A stretch of DNA of 64,000 nucleotides from Tabrizicola_A aquatica (GCA_965194375.1 CBDAEL010000010.1); one strand, 5' to 3'. Positions 8,188-16,730 are shown, counted from the stretch's first letter. Numbers and translations are program-made. The notes: generated from the sequence alone by a model not told the origin.

Positions 8188-8673
8188 ATGAGTGGCGCGT
8201 GGGATGCTGTGATGCGGTGGATGGCTCTTCTGGCGGTTGTGATGCTTTCGGCCTGTGTGCCGGGGCAGGGGGCGTCTGACCTGAGTTCAGCCGCGCCCGA
8301 GGCCAGCCCGCTTGCAGCCGAGCTGATCGAGACCACCTCGCTGGACGCGCCTGCGGCACAACCCGCCCCCGCGTCCGATGAGGCGGCTCCGGCGGTGCCG
8401 GAGGCGACCGAAGAGGTCGCACCCGCCCCCCCCGCCTCGCCGGAAGAGGCGCGCTGCCTGAAAACCGGCGGCACATGGGCGAAGGCGGGCAAAAGCGGGG
8501 CCAAGGCCTGTGTTACGCTCACCCGCGACGGGGGCAAGGCCTGCACCCGCCAAAGCCAATGTGAGGGCTATTGTCTGGCCCGGTCCGGCACCTGTGCGCC
8601 GATCACCCCGATGTTTGGCTGCAATGATATCCTGCAAGATGATGGTCGCGAGGTGACGCTATGTCTGGACTGA
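8188..8673 (+). CDS. cysteine-rich lipoprotein of unknown function
   Basis: A 161-residue protein with a lipoprotein signal (MALLAVVMLSAC, lipobox LSAC about residue 23), a proline/alanine/glutamate-rich linker, and a C-terminal domain of about 75 residues with nine cysteines (CLKTGGTW, KACVTLTRDGGKACTRQSQC, EGYCLARSGTC, FGCND, LCLD). The cysteine pattern resembles a family of small exported proteobacterial proteins but I cannot name it. AGGGG precedes the ATG at 8188; an alternative start is 8212. Its end overlaps the start of the next gene by 13 bases, so the two are probably translated together at the cell envelope. Confidence 0.75.
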   Translation: MSGAWDAVMRWMALLAVVMLSACVPGQGASDLSSAAPEASPLAAELIETTSLDAPAAQPAPASDEAAPAVPEATEEVAPAPPASPEEARCLKTGGTWAKAGKSGAKACVTLTRDGGKACTRQSQCEGYCLARSGTCAPITPMFGCNDILQDDGREVTLCLD

Positions 8674-9161
8674 CCCCGAAACTTGCCGCCCTCGCGCTCG
8701 CCTTGGGCCTCAGCGCCTGCGTCGCGGCCCCTGCCGCTGCACCCGAAGGGGCCTTTCGCCCGGCGGGCGGGCAGATCTATTCCTCGGCTGTTCTGGACAG
8801 TGCCAAGCTGCCCGGCCGCTGGCAGCAGGTTGGCACCTTTGGGGCCGAAGGCTGCCGCGCTGGCGGGGTGGATATCAAGCCGAACGGTCGCGTTGCGTTT
8901 CGGCTGTGCCTGAATGGCCGGGACGTCAAGGGTTCGGGCCGCTTGCAGCCTACGGGGCCGGGCCGCTTTGCCGTGGCGGGGCAGGAGTGGTGGGTGCTTT
9001 GGGCCGATGGCGACTATCGCACGCTGGTGATCGGCACGCCCTCGGGCGGGTTTGGCTTCGTCTTGAACCGGGGCGTGGCCATATCCGGTGACCGCATGAC
9101 GGCGGCGCGCGAGATTTTGGACTGGAACGGCTACGACATGACCCAGTTCCGCCCGCTTTAA
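8661..9161 (+). CDS. lipocalin-like outer membrane lipoprotein
   Basis: A 166-residue lipoprotein with signal peptide and lipobox (LALGLSACVA). The mature part resembles bacterial lipocalins (Blc type): a KLPGRWQQVGTF opening in place of the canonical GxW motif, then WWVLWADGDYRTLVIGTPSGGFGFVLNR, which matches the lipocalin strand that follows the WVL motif. Such proteins sit in the outer membrane and bind lipids or other hydrophobic molecules. GAGGTG precedes the start inside the upstream gene. It overlaps the stop of the convergent XRE regulator by four bases. Confidence 0.8.
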   Translation: MSGLTPKLAALALALGLSACVAAPAAAPEGAFRPAGGQIYSSAVLDSAKLPGRWQQVGTFGAEGCRAGGVDIKPNGRVAFRLCLNGRDVKGSGRLQPTGPGRFAVAGQEWWVLWADGDYRTLVIGTPSGGFGFVLNRGVAISGDRMTAAREILDWNGYDMTQFRPL

Positions 9162-10009
9162 CCCGCCATCGCCGCCCGAAGCGCGCGCAAATGCGCGCCC
9201 GCCTCCCGCGCGCCCAAGGGGGCCTCGCGCACCAGCCAGTCGAAATGCGCCGAAATCGCAGCGACGCGTGCCGGGTCGCGAAAGCTGAGATAGGTGCGGC
9301 CCAGATAAATCACCGCCAGATGCGGGCCAAAGACGGTGACCGGGGCGGAATAGACCTGGTGGGCGTCGTAGAAGTAGAGCCTGAGGCCGGGATAAAGCTC
9401 ATCCGTCAGGCGGATCAGTCGGTCCAACTGCTCGGCGCGCGCCGGGTCGGGCAGGCCCGCCCAATAGCCAGTGCCTTGGGCGAATGAGGTGATCTCATGC
9501 AAGGGCAGCGCGATTTCATAATCGGACCGCGCGCCGCGCAGATGACCAAGCTGGGTCTCGAAGGCCGAAATAGCCGCCGCCGCCGTGCCGCCCAAGGTGT
9601 CGCGGTATTCCCATTCCACCACAGCGCGGGTTTTCAGGATATCGGGCAGGGTCGCGGGCACATGGCGGATCTTGTAACCCGCGGCCTCGCGGTGCCAGCC
9701 GAAGATCGTCTCATCAAACAGCGCGCGCGGCGCGTCGGTCAGGCTCATCGCTTGGTCCAAGGCGCGGTCCAGTGGCAAGGGCCTGTCCGTCAGCCCCAAA
9801 AGCCAATCGGACGACACCCCCAGCGCCGTCGCCGCCTCGGCCACGCCTTGGGCGTTGGGCAGGCGCGTGCCGGGGGCCAAAAGCGCGGAAAAGGTGGACC
9901 TATCCACCCCCACTGCCCGCGCCAGCGCGCTTTGGCTTTGGCCGCTGGCCGCCATGGCCAGCGCCAGCCTGCTGCGGAACAGCGCCGCACGGTTGCGTTT
10001 ATCTGTCAT
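9158..10009 (-). CDS. XRE family helix-turn-helix regulator
   Basis: A 283-residue protein with an N-terminal XRE-type helix-turn-helix (about residues 8-62: RSRLALAMAASGQSQSALARAVGVDRSTFSALL) and a long C-terminal region of unknown fold that may bind a ligand (HEITSFAQGTGYWAGLPDPARAEQL, then VFGPHLAVIYLGRTYLSF). It is divergent from the fatty acid desaturase, with about 100 bases between the two starts, which makes control of the desaturase plausible. The ATG at 10009 opens directly into the helix-turn-helix; the longer frame adds unrelated residues. Confidence 0.8.
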   Translation of the reverse strand: MTDKRNRAALFRSRLALAMAASGQSQSALARAVGVDRSTFSALLAPGTRLPNAQGVAEAATALGVSSDWLLGLTDRPLPLDRALDQAMSLTDAPRALFDETIFGWHREAAGYKIRHVPATLPDILKTRAVVEWEYRDTLGGTAAAAISAFETQLGHLRGARSDYEIALPLHEITSFAQGTGYWAGLPDPARAEQLDRLIRLTDELYPGLRLYFYDAHQVYSAPVTVFGPHLAVIYLGRTYLSFRDPARVAAISAHFDWLVREAPLGAREAGAHLRALRAAMAG

Positions 10010-10111
10010 CTGGTGACTTTCCAAAACATTTGCGACTTTGTGCTGCGTAACCTCCAAGTTCCGGGGCCGCAATGCAAGTGCTAGCTTCACCACGACGACA
10101 GGAGACCGCCG

Positions 10112-11044
10112 ATGACCACCCGCGCGATGCCGCATGAGATTGAATGGCCCACGCTTGCTATGCTGGGGCTGGCCCATGGGGCTTTTGCGGCGGGGACGCT
10201 CTTGTGGCCGGTTTCGGGGGTCTTGTCGGTGATCGTCACGGCGCTGGCCATCGCGCAGTTCTCATCCTTGCAACACGAGGTTCTGCACGGCCATCCGTTC
10301 CGCAACCAGACCCTGAACGAGGCGCTGGTCTTTATCGGCTTCACGCTTTTCGTGCCCTACATCCGGTTCAAAGATTCTCATCTGCAGCACCATTATGACC
10401 CGAACCTGACCGACCCCTATGACGACCCCGAGGCGAATTACATGGACCCGGCCGTCTGGGCGCGCACGCCGGGCTGGGTTCAGGCGCTGCTCAGGGCCAA
10501 TAACACGCTGATCGGGCGGATTTTGCTGGGTCCTGCGATCAGCATCTGGTTTTTCTCTGGCCCCGATATCGCGGCGATCCGGGCGGGGGATGCGCGGATT
10601 AGGCTGGCTTGGGGGCTGCATGCCATCGGGGTGGCGATGGTGGTGGCTTGGCTTTGGGCCTTTACCGAGATGCCGGTTTGGGCTTGGGTTCTGGCGGCCT
10701 ATTTCGGCTATGGGCTTCTGAAAATCCGCACCTATCTTGAGCATCGCGCGCATGAGGCGTTTCGGGCGCGGTCGGTGATTGTCGAGGATCGCGGACCCTT
10801 GGCGCTGTTGTTCCTGAACAACAACCTGCATGCGGTGCACCACATGCACCCCAAGGCGCCGTGGTATCGCCTGCCGGGGATTTACGCGGCGCGCGGCGAT
10901 CATTACCGGCGGCGCAATGAGGCTTATGTGTTTGAAAACTATGCCCAGATCTTCCGGCACTATCTGTTCAAGGCGAAAGACCCTGTGGCGCATCCGATCT
11001 GGCCGGTGCGCAAGTCGGACCGGAACGACGCCGATCCGGCGTGA
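10112..11044 (+). CDS. membrane fatty acid desaturase
   Basis: A 310-residue integral membrane di-iron desaturase or hydroxylase. The three histidine boxes are visible: HEVLHGH (about residue 54), HLQHH (about residue 90) and HAVHH (about residue 245). Several hydrophobic segments (for example LGLAHGAFAAGTLLWPVSGVL and LHAIGVAMVVAWLWAF) place it in the inner membrane. It would introduce a double bond or hydroxyl group into acyl chains or a related lipid; the exact substrate cannot be read from the sequence. AGGAG precedes the ATG. The XRE regulator is divergent. Confidence 0.9.
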   Translation: MTTRAMPHEIEWPTLAMLGLAHGAFAAGTLLWPVSGVLSVIVTALAIAQFSSLQHEVLHGHPFRNQTLNEALVFIGFTLFVPYIRFKDSHLQHHYDPNLTDPYDDPEANYMDPAVWARTPGWVQALLRANNTLIGRILLGPAISIWFFSGPDIAAIRAGDARIRLAWGLHAIGVAMVVAWLWAFTEMPVWAWVLAAYFGYGLLKIRTYLEHRAHEAFRARSVIVEDRGPLALLFLNNNLHAVHHMHPKAPWYRLPGIYAARGDHYRRRNEAYVFENYAQIFRHYLFKAKDPVAHPIWPVRKSDRNDADPA

Positions 11045-11047
11045 TGT

Positions 11048-11070
11048 GAGGCCGGGGTGCCCCGGCCTAC
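11048..11070 (-). repeat. REP-like element (GTAG plus GC palindrome)
   Basis: Four bases after the desaturase stop the minus strand reads GTAGGCCGGGGCACCCCGGC and continues C. A GTAG head is followed by a perfect GCCGGGG/CCCCGGC palindrome. The same layout occurs at 16731, 31487 and 31524. It could also act as a transcription or mRNA 3' end hairpin for the desaturase gene. Confidence 0.75.
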
Positions 11071-11238
11071 GTGGCGCAGGCGATCTGAGAAATGGCGCAG
11101 CGAAGTTTCGCCGGTTTGGGGCGGCGTGGGGGCGGGAATGCCGCCCATGTTGCGCCCGGACCAATGTGCATCAGTGCAAAGCCCCCCGGATCAGCGCAGG
11201 ATTTCCCCTGCAATCCTGCAGTGATCCGGAGATGTGCC

Positions 11239-11466
11239 ATGGTTTTGAACGCCCCTGAAATGCTGAAAACACTCGCCCTTTGTACGGCGGCGGCCTTTGG
11301 CCTGTCGGCCTGCCTTGCCAATGACGCCGAACGCGGCCTTGCCGGAGCGGCGGGCGGTGCGGTGATTGGCGGCGCGACGGGCGGCAGCCCGCTCACAGGC
11401 GCTATCGTCGGCGGTGCCGCGGGCTATTTCTGCCGCGATCTGCGGGTGCCGGGGTGTGTTGAGTAA
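11239..11466 (+). CDS. small glycine-zipper lipoprotein
   Basis: A 75-residue protein with a lipoprotein signal (MLKTLALCTAAAFGLSAC) and a glycine-zipper segment (LAGAAGGAVIGGATGG then LTGAIVGGAAGYFC) typical of small outer-membrane-associated glycine zipper proteins. GGAG is 7 bases before the ATG at 11239; a second start at 11260 is possible. Function unknown; family members are envelope proteins of uncertain role. Confidence 0.8.
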   Translation: MVLNAPEMLKTLALCTAAAFGLSACLANDAERGLAGAAGGAVIGGATGGSPLTGAIVGGAAGYFCRDLRVPGCVE

Positions 11467-12034
11467 CGAAAACCCCATCAAACAGAGGTGGATTTAGCGG
11501 CGCTTGCGCCGCCAAAGGCCGGAATCAAGGCGCGAATGCGCCGCCGGCCCGCGCCCCGTTGCCCGGCAGGCGATTGCCCTTTGCAATCGCCGAGATGGGA
11601 CCTCCCCCCGGGAGGGCGCGTTGCGACGGTTGCCAGCAGAAATTCGGTGGGGTGAGAACCGCCCCGCCCCTTGGCGGGGGAAAACGGTCCAGTGGACCGT
11701 TTTCAGGTGCGAACGCCCGCGAACGCTTTCGCGGGCCGGGTAGGACAGACCGTCCGCCACAATCACCCCTTGGCCGGAATCAAGGCGCGAATGCGCCGCC
11801 GGCCCGCGCCCGACCTCCCCCCGGGAGGGCGCGTCTGCGACCGTAGCCAGCAGAAATTTGGTGGGAGGGGTTGAGGGATAAAGTGCCTAGAACATTGGTT
11901 GGCGCGCCGTCCCGAGGTCGGGCGCGGGCCTGTGTGGGGGGAGGTGCGCAATGAATGCGCATCATGCACTTGCCCACAGTACGGGCGCATAAAGCGGAAA
12001 CGGATGATATGAATTTCAGTACGCTAGGCTTGCG
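11467..12034. repeat. repeat-rich non-coding region with duplicated modules
   Basis: I see no convincing gene in these 568 bases. A 40-base block (11517-11556) recurs exactly at 11772-11811, and a block of about 50 bases beginning CCTCCCCCCGGGAGGGCGCG (11601) recurs with a few changes at 11814, so an A-B module is present twice. Between them is a perfect 11-bp palindrome (GAAAACGGTCC at 11680-11690 with GGACCGTTTTC at 11694-11704). Short frames here are shadows of the palindromic composition. Confidence 0.7.
11943..11961 (-). repeat. degenerate copy of the GTGCGCAATGAATGCGCAC palindrome
   Basis: GGTGCGCAATGAATGCGCAT matches one arm of the perfect inverted pair at 31487-31548 but lacks the intact GTAG head. 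Confidence 0.6.
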
Positions 12035-12817
12035 CTAAACTCGAAGCACGCTCTTGGACGTGTCGTTCCACCAAATAATTCTATCAACTTCAAATCTATC
12101 GCTGATTAGAGAAAATTTATTTCCAACGGCGTTGTGGTACTCCGATCCAGACGACATGGATTTTAGAGCTGCGTAGAGCGCCAAGTCAGCAACTTGGCAC
12201 CCAATTTCATCCTTCAATGCAAAGAAGTGACCAATCATCTTGTCCACCGGAAGCGAAGCGCTCTCCTTTCCAAGATTGAATAAGTCAGGTATTTTGGATG
12301 TACTAGTCATATTGAAATGCCGAAGACTTTGAACATCTAATTCAGAAACAACAACTGCTGGTGATCTTTCCTTCTTCCACAAGGCAGCCCACAATCCAAA
12401 AAAGGATGTAGACTTTGCGCTATGCTCCTTGGCCAGTGCTTGGCCTTTGATAAGGTCAGAATCATGAAAATAGCCAATCCTAGAGAAGGTTACATTATGA
12501 TTCGCAACAACTGAAAAAATTACATGCAAAGCTTCAATTTTTATGAAGTCAGAATAGTCGTTCAAAAAATCTGTTCCATGCAGAACTGGAAAATTCTTGA
12601 CAAATCTGGTCTGCTCTTGACCCTGAGTAACAAGCTGCAGGACCGCGCTTAATTCAATTACCAACCTTTCCCTTAGGATGGGATATTCTGTCGCTGGGAT
12701 GCGAAAGCCCATCAATTCTGTAAATGCGTGTCCGTTCACTTTTGCCGTTTGCTCATCAACAAAAATAATGTCCAACTCAGCACCTATGCTTGATGTAACG
12801 AATGAGCACAAAACCAT
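12035..12817 (-). CDS. AT-rich accessory protein, DUF3800-like
   Basis: A 260-residue protein whose base composition is clearly more AT-rich than its neighbours, suggesting acquisition by transfer. It opens with a strand ending in acidic residues (LDIIFVDEQ), has HGTDFLN in the middle and ends with CQVADLALYAALK before EVDRIIWWN. This spacing resembles DUF3800 proteins, which have an RNase H-like fold with an N-terminal acidic DE motif and a late Q-x-AD motif. The match is by eye and moderate. DUF3800 genes are often cargo of mobile or defence regions; none of the other usual partners is visible. A TATAAT box lies 14 bases before the ATG with no Shine-Dalgarno, so the message may be nearly leaderless. 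Confidence 0.5.
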   Translation of the reverse strand: MVLCSFVTSSIGAELDIIFVDEQTAKVNGHAFTELMGFRIPATEYPILRERLVIELSAVLQLVTQGQEQTRFVKNFPVLHGTDFLNDYSDFIKIEALHVIFSVVANHNVTFSRIGYFHDSDLIKGQALAKEHSAKSTSFFGLWAALWKKERSPAVVVSELDVQSLRHFNMTSTSKIPDLFNLGKESASLPVDKMIGHFFALKDEIGCQVADLALYAALKSMSSGSEYHNAVGNKFSLISDRFEVDRIIWWNDTSKSVLRV

Positions 12818-12831
12818 TGCATCAACGCATC

Positions 12832-12837
12832 ATTATA
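12832..12837 (-). promoter_or_regulatory. -10 box of the DUF3800-like gene
   Basis: TATAAT on the minus strand, 14 bases before the ATG at 12817. The candidate -35 (CTGAAG) 17 bases upstream is weak. Confidence 0.45.
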
Positions 12838-12932
12838 TAACGCTACCCATCTATCTTCAGCGCCAAACCGCCATCCACATCCTGCCACCGAGTGGGCACG
12901 CGATTGGCAGGCCAATCGCTGCCGCCCACCGC

Positions 12933-12969
12933 CCCTCAAAATAGGACAATCAATTGTCCATTTTGAGGG
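12933..12969 (-). terminator. 17-bp hairpin enclosing the lepA stop codon
   Basis: CCCTCAAAAT (12933-12942) pairs with ATTTTGAGGG (12960-12969), and GGACAAT (12944-12950) with ATTGTCC (12953-12959), with one bulged base. The TGA stop of lepA (12952-12950) sits at the loop. There is no U-run on the far side, so it may protect the 3' end or be part of a bipartite terminator with the CGATTGGC/GCCAATCG hairpin at 12901-12918. Confidence 0.7.
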
Positions 12970-14749
12970 CAGCAATAAACGCCTCCTGCGGAATCTCCAC
13001 CTTGCCGAACTGGCGCATCCGCTTCTTGCCGGCCTTCTGCTTCTCCAACAGCTTTTTCTTCCGCGTGGCGTCGCCGCCATAGCATTTGGCCGTCACGTCC
13101 TTGCGCATGGCCGACAGCGTCTCACGCGCGATCACGCGGGCGCCAATTGCCGCTTGGATCGGGATTTTGAACATGTGCCGGGGGATCAGGTCTTTCAGCT
13201 TTTCCACCATGGCGCGGCCGCGGGCCTCGGCCCGGTCGCGGTGGACCATCATCGATAGGGCGTCGACCGGCTCTTCGTTCACAAGGATCGACATCTTGAC
13301 CAGATGATCCTCGCGGTATTCCGACAGGGTATAGTCAAAGCTGGCATAGCCCTGCGTCACCGATTTCAGGCGGTCGTAGAAGTCGAAGACCACTTCGGCC
13401 AAGGGCAGGTCATAGACCACCATGGCGCGGTTGCCGGCATAGCTGAGGTCAAGCTGGATGCCGCGGCGGTCTTGGCACAGCTTCAGGATATCGCCGAGGT
13501 AGTTGTCGGGCACCATGATGGTGGCCTTGATGCGCGGCTCTTCGATGTGGTCGACCAAGGTGAGGTCGGGCATGTCGGCGGGGTTGTGCAGATCGCGCAC
13601 TTCGCCGTCTTTCATATAAAGCTTGAACACCACGGATGGCGCAGTGGTGATGAGGTCAATGTCATATTCGCGCTCAAGCCGGTCGCGGATGACCTCAAGG
13701 TGCAACAGGCCCAAGAAGCCGCAGCGGAAGCCGAAGCCAAGCGCGGCAGAGGTTTCCATTTCGGTCGAGAAGGAGGCGTCGTTGAGCGAAAGCTTTTCAA
13801 TCGCCTCGCGCAGGTTTTCAAACTCGTTGGCGTCGACCGGGAACAGGCCGCAGAACACCACGGGTTGCGCGGGCTTGAAGCCCGGCAAGGCCTCGGCGCA
13901 GCCTTTGCGTTCGTGGGTGATGGTGTCGCCAACGCGGGTGTCGCGGACCTGTTTGATCGAGGCGGTGAAGATGCCGATCTCGCCCGGCCCCAGTTCGGGG
14001 ATATCGACCATCTGGGGTTTGAGAACCGCCAGCTTGTCGATGCCGTAGACGGCGTTGGTTTGCATCATGCGGACGCGGTCGCCCTTTTTCATGACGCCGT
14101 CCATGATGCGGACCATGACGACGACGCCGAGGTAGGGGTCGTACCATGAATCGACGAGCATCGCTTTCAGCGGCGCGTCGCGGTCGCCTTTGGGGGCGGG
14201 CAGGCGGGTGACGATGGCTTCCAGCACATCGGGGATGCCGATGCCGGACTTTGCCGAGACCATAAGGGCGTCAGAGGCATCAAGGCCGATGACGTCTTCG
14301 ATGTTCTGGCGCACGCGTTCGGGCTCGGCGGCGGGCAGGTCGATCTTGTTCAGGACGGGCACAATCTCGTGGCCCGCGTCCAGCGCTTGATAGACGTTGG
14401 CCAGCGTTTGCGCCTCGACCCCTTGGGAGGCGTCGACGACCAGAAGCGAGCCTTCGACGGCGCGCATGGAGCGCGAGACCTCATAGGCAAAGTCAACGTG
14501 GCCGGGGGTGTCGATCAGGTTCAGGATATAGGTTTTGCCATCCTTGGCGGGATACTCGATCCGCACCGTGTTGGCCTTGATCGTGATGCCGCGTTCACGC
14601 TCGATATCCATGCTGTCCAGCATCTGCGCCTTCATATCGCGCGCAGCCACTGTGCCGGTCATCTGGATGAGCCGGTCAGCGAGGGTGGATTTGCCGTGGT
14701 CGATGTGGGCCACGATGGAGAAGTTGCGGATGAGGTCAAGCTGGGTCAT
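12950..14749 (-). CDS. lepA: elongation factor 4 (back-translocating GTPase)
   Basis: LepA/EF4 is a ribosome-associated translational GTPase. The 599-residue protein starts MTQLDLIRNFSIVAHIDHGKSTLADRL, containing the P-loop. It has the G2 region RERGITIKANTVR, G3 DTPGHVDF, G4 NKIDLPAA, and the C-terminal family-specific domain ending GKKRMRQFGKVEIPQEAF. Length and motifs are those of the family. It is probably monocistronic, with the hairpin at 12933 at its end. Confidence 0.97.
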   Translation of the reverse strand: MTQLDLIRNFSIVAHIDHGKSTLADRLIQMTGTVAARDMKAQMLDSMDIERERGITIKANTVRIEYPAKDGKTYILNLIDTPGHVDFAYEVSRSMRAVEGSLLVVDASQGVEAQTLANVYQALDAGHEIVPVLNKIDLPAAEPERVRQNIEDVIGLDASDALMVSAKSGIGIPDVLEAIVTRLPAPKGDRDAPLKAMLVDSWYDPYLGVVVMVRIMDGVMKKGDRVRMMQTNAVYGIDKLAVLKPQMVDIPELGPGEIGIFTASIKQVRDTRVGDTITHERKGCAEALPGFKPAQPVVFCGLFPVDANEFENLREAIEKLSLNDASFSTEMETSAALGFGFRCGFLGLLHLEVIRDRLEREYDIDLITTAPSVVFKLYMKDGEVRDLHNPADMPDLTLVDHIEEPRIKATIMVPDNYLGDILKLCQDRRGIQLDLSYAGNRAMVVYDLPLAEVVFDFYDRLKSVTQGYASFDYTLSEYREDHLVKMSILVNEEPVDALSMMVHRDRAEARGRAMVEKLKDLIPRHMFKIPIQAAIGARVIARETLSAMRKDVTAKCYGGDATRKKKLLEKQKAGKKRMRQFGKVEIPQEAFIAALKMDN

Positions 14750-14803
14750 GCGCGCGGATATATAGGAGTGCAGAGGCCCGGGAAAGGGGCCATCTGGCGC
14801 AGG

Positions 14804-15907
14804 TCAGTCGAGGGTGGAGACCTGATACTGGGCGCGGTCGAGCCAAGCGGGATTGATCTCCACCCCCCAGCCCGGCGCGTCGGTCACGGTCGCGTGGCCA
14901 TCTTCGATCTTATAGGGGTCGTTGACGAAGAGATCTTGCTGCCACGGGTAGTAATCCGCGCCTTCGATGGAGAACTCGAGATACTTACCGGCGTTCGGGA
15001 TCGCGCGCAGAAGGTGCATTGTGCACAGGGTGACGAGCGAAAGGTTTGCGGCGTGGGGCGTCACGGGCAGGCCATGGGCGGCGGCCATGCGGCAGACATG
15101 CATCGTGCGGTGCATGCCGCCCATATACATGATGTCGGGTTGGGCGATGTCGACCGCCTTGCGGTCGAACATCAATTGCCAGCTGGAATATTCGCAATCC
15201 TGCTCACCCCCGGCCACGTCGAGCGTGAGGGCCGCGCGAACCTCGGCTGTCTGCTCAGGCTCCCAATAGGGGCAGGGTTCTTCGAAATGGCCAATGCCAT
15301 TGTCTTGTAAGATCTTGCCCACTTCGATCGCGCGGGCGGGGGAGTAGCAGGAATTGCCATCGACAAGCTTGTCGATGCCGTCGCCAAGGGCTTTGGCCAC
15401 CACGGGCACCACCGCCTCGGTGCGGCCGGGCCATTCGTCGATGTCGCGGCCACATTCGGCCCCCACCCGCCATTTGAAGGCGGTAAAGCCGTAGGTGTCG
15501 CGCAGGTGGACAAAGCGGGCGGCCTCATCCTCGGGCGTGATGTCGCGTTTCATCGAGCTGGCATAGGCGCGGACCTTGCCCGGGCTGCCGCCCAGAAGGG
15601 TGGCCACCGACTTGCCTTCATGTTTGCCGCGCAGGTCCCAGAGCGCGGTGTCGAGCCCGGTCTGCGCGCGGCGCAGGTAGCTGCCGGGGTATTTGTGTTC
15701 TTTCTCATAGTTGCGCTGGATCGTATCGGCGAAGTCGAGCGCATCGGTGCCAAGCGCATAGGGCGCCACCTGACGGTGGAAGATCTGCGCGGTGATGTCG
15801 GCGTGATAGGTGGACAGCTGGCCCCAGCCTTGCGCGCCCGTTTCGGACGTGGCGCGCACGAAGCTCACGAAGGGAGTGGTGAAGGTTTCCAGCTTGACGA
15901 GTTTCAT
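14804..15907 (-). CDS. enolase superfamily (mandelate racemase/muconate lactonizing) enzyme
   Basis: A 367-residue member of the enolase superfamily, which abstracts an alpha proton from a carboxylate substrate in a Mg2+-dependent barrel. Visible are the N-terminal capping domain, the AFKWRVGAECG strand (the lysine of the KxK-type region), the metal-ligand strands LVDGNSCYS, HFEEPCPYW and VAGGEQ, and the late catalytic histidine region VTPHAAN. The family acts on sugar acids, dipeptides and others; I cannot assign the substrate. GGGAG precedes the ATG at 15907; the longer frame is not conserved-looking. Confidence 0.85.
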   Translation of the reverse strand: MKLVKLETFTTPFVSFVRATSETGAQGWGQLSTYHADITAQIFHRQVAPYALGTDALDFADTIQRNYEKEHKYPGSYLRRAQTGLDTALWDLRGKHEGKSVATLLGGSPGKVRAYASSMKRDITPEDEAARFVHLRDTYGFTAFKWRVGAECGRDIDEWPGRTEAVVPVVAKALGDGIDKLVDGNSCYSPARAIEVGKILQDNGIGHFEEPCPYWEPEQTAEVRAALTLDVAGGEQDCEYSSWQLMFDRKAVDIAQPDIMYMGGMHRTMHVCRMAAAHGLPVTPHAANLSLVTLCTMHLLRAIPNAGKYLEFSIEGADYYPWQQDLFVNDPYKIEDGHATVTDAPGWGVEINPAWLDRAQYQVSTLD

Positions 15908-16000
15908 CGGGTTCTCCCTTGTTTGCGGCAGGTTAAGGTGGTCTGGTGACAGCGGCGTGTCAGTTCCCGACGCGGATGTCTGGGGGGCGACCTGAGGAGC

Positions 16001-16032
16001 CTCCGGCGGGAGTATTTGGACCAAGATGAAAA
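16001..16032 (+). repeat. GAGTATTT-CCAAGATGAAA repeat module
   Basis: CTCCGGCGGGAGTATTTGGA (16001-16020) followed by CCAAGATGAAAA. It shares GAGTATTT..G.CCAAGATGAAA with modules at 37943 and 46164. Its ATG at 16026 is the start codon of the following gene. Confidence 0.8.
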
Positions 16033-16730
16033 CGGCAGGTCAGCTTTTGATTGTGGCACATGGTCAGCCCTCGGACCCCGGTCCGGCGGAGGCGGCTTTG
16101 GCGCGGCTGGCCGAGGCGGTGGCGGCGGTGTTGCCCGGCTGGGCGGTGGGGTCGGCAACCTTGGCCAGCCCGGGCGCGCTGGCGGCGGCGGTGGCGGGGC
16201 TGGGGCCGGGGCTTTTGGTGTTTCCGATGTTCATGGCCGGGGGCTGGTTCACGCGGGTGCATTTGCCGAGCCAATTGGCGGCGGCGGGCGCACAGGGTTG
16301 GCAAATGCTGGAGCCCTTTGGCTGTTTGGAGGCCGTGCAGGGTTTGGCGGTGGATCTGGTGGCCGAAAGCGGGGCGTCTGAGGCGATTATCGCCGCGCAT
16401 GGCAGCTTCAAAAGCCCGGTGCCGGCCGCGATTGCGGGGCGCGTGGCGGGGATGGTCGTGGCGCAAGGGCGGCGCGCGGTCTGTGGCTTTATCGATCAGG
16501 AGCCGAGGCTTGCCGACCTGCAAGGGTTTGGGGCCGATGCGGTCTGTTTGCCGTTCTTTGCCGCCGAGGGCGGGCATGTGGTGCAGGACATTCCGGCGGC
16601 CTTGAATGAGGCTGGGTTTCAGGGGCGGCTTTTGCCCGCGCTGGGCTTGGATGCCCGGGTGCCGGGGATCATCGCAGAGGCTGTGCGCGAAGGGCGCGCG
16701 GTTTGCGCGGGGGCCTGTCGCTGGGGGTAA
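16026..16730 (+). CDS. CbiX-like sirohydrochlorin chelatase family protein
   Basis: A 234-residue protein with the tandem half-domain layout of CbiX/SirB-type class II chelatases: the first half opens LLIVAHGQPSDPGPAE and contains LVFPMFMAGGWFTRVHLP, the second opens AIIAAHGSFKSP and contains VCLPFFAAEGGHV. In this family the histidine after the first strand and the later histidine bind the metal for insertion into sirohydrochlorin or related tetrapyrroles. No other siroheme or cobalamin gene is adjacent, so the actual metal and substrate are unknown. The start codon lies inside a dispersed repeat module; there is no better in-frame start before the first strand. Confidence 0.75.
   Translation: MKTAGQLLIVAHGQPSDPGPAEAALARLAEAVAAVLPGWAVGSATLASPGALAAAVAGLGPGLLVFPMFMAGGWFTRVHLPSQLAAAGAQGWQMLEPFGCLEAVQGLAVDLVAESGASEAIIAAHGSFKSPVPAAIAGRVAGMVVAQGRRAVCGFIDQEPRLADLQGFGADAVCLPFFAAEGGHVVQDIPAALNEAGFQGRLLPALGLDARVPGIIAEAVREGRAVCAGACRWG

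Noticed and set aside
11494..11990. Several short frames on both strands between the small lipoprotein and the DUF3800-like gene
   Set aside because: They follow palindromic and duplicated non-coding modules and show no ribosome sites or family resemblance.
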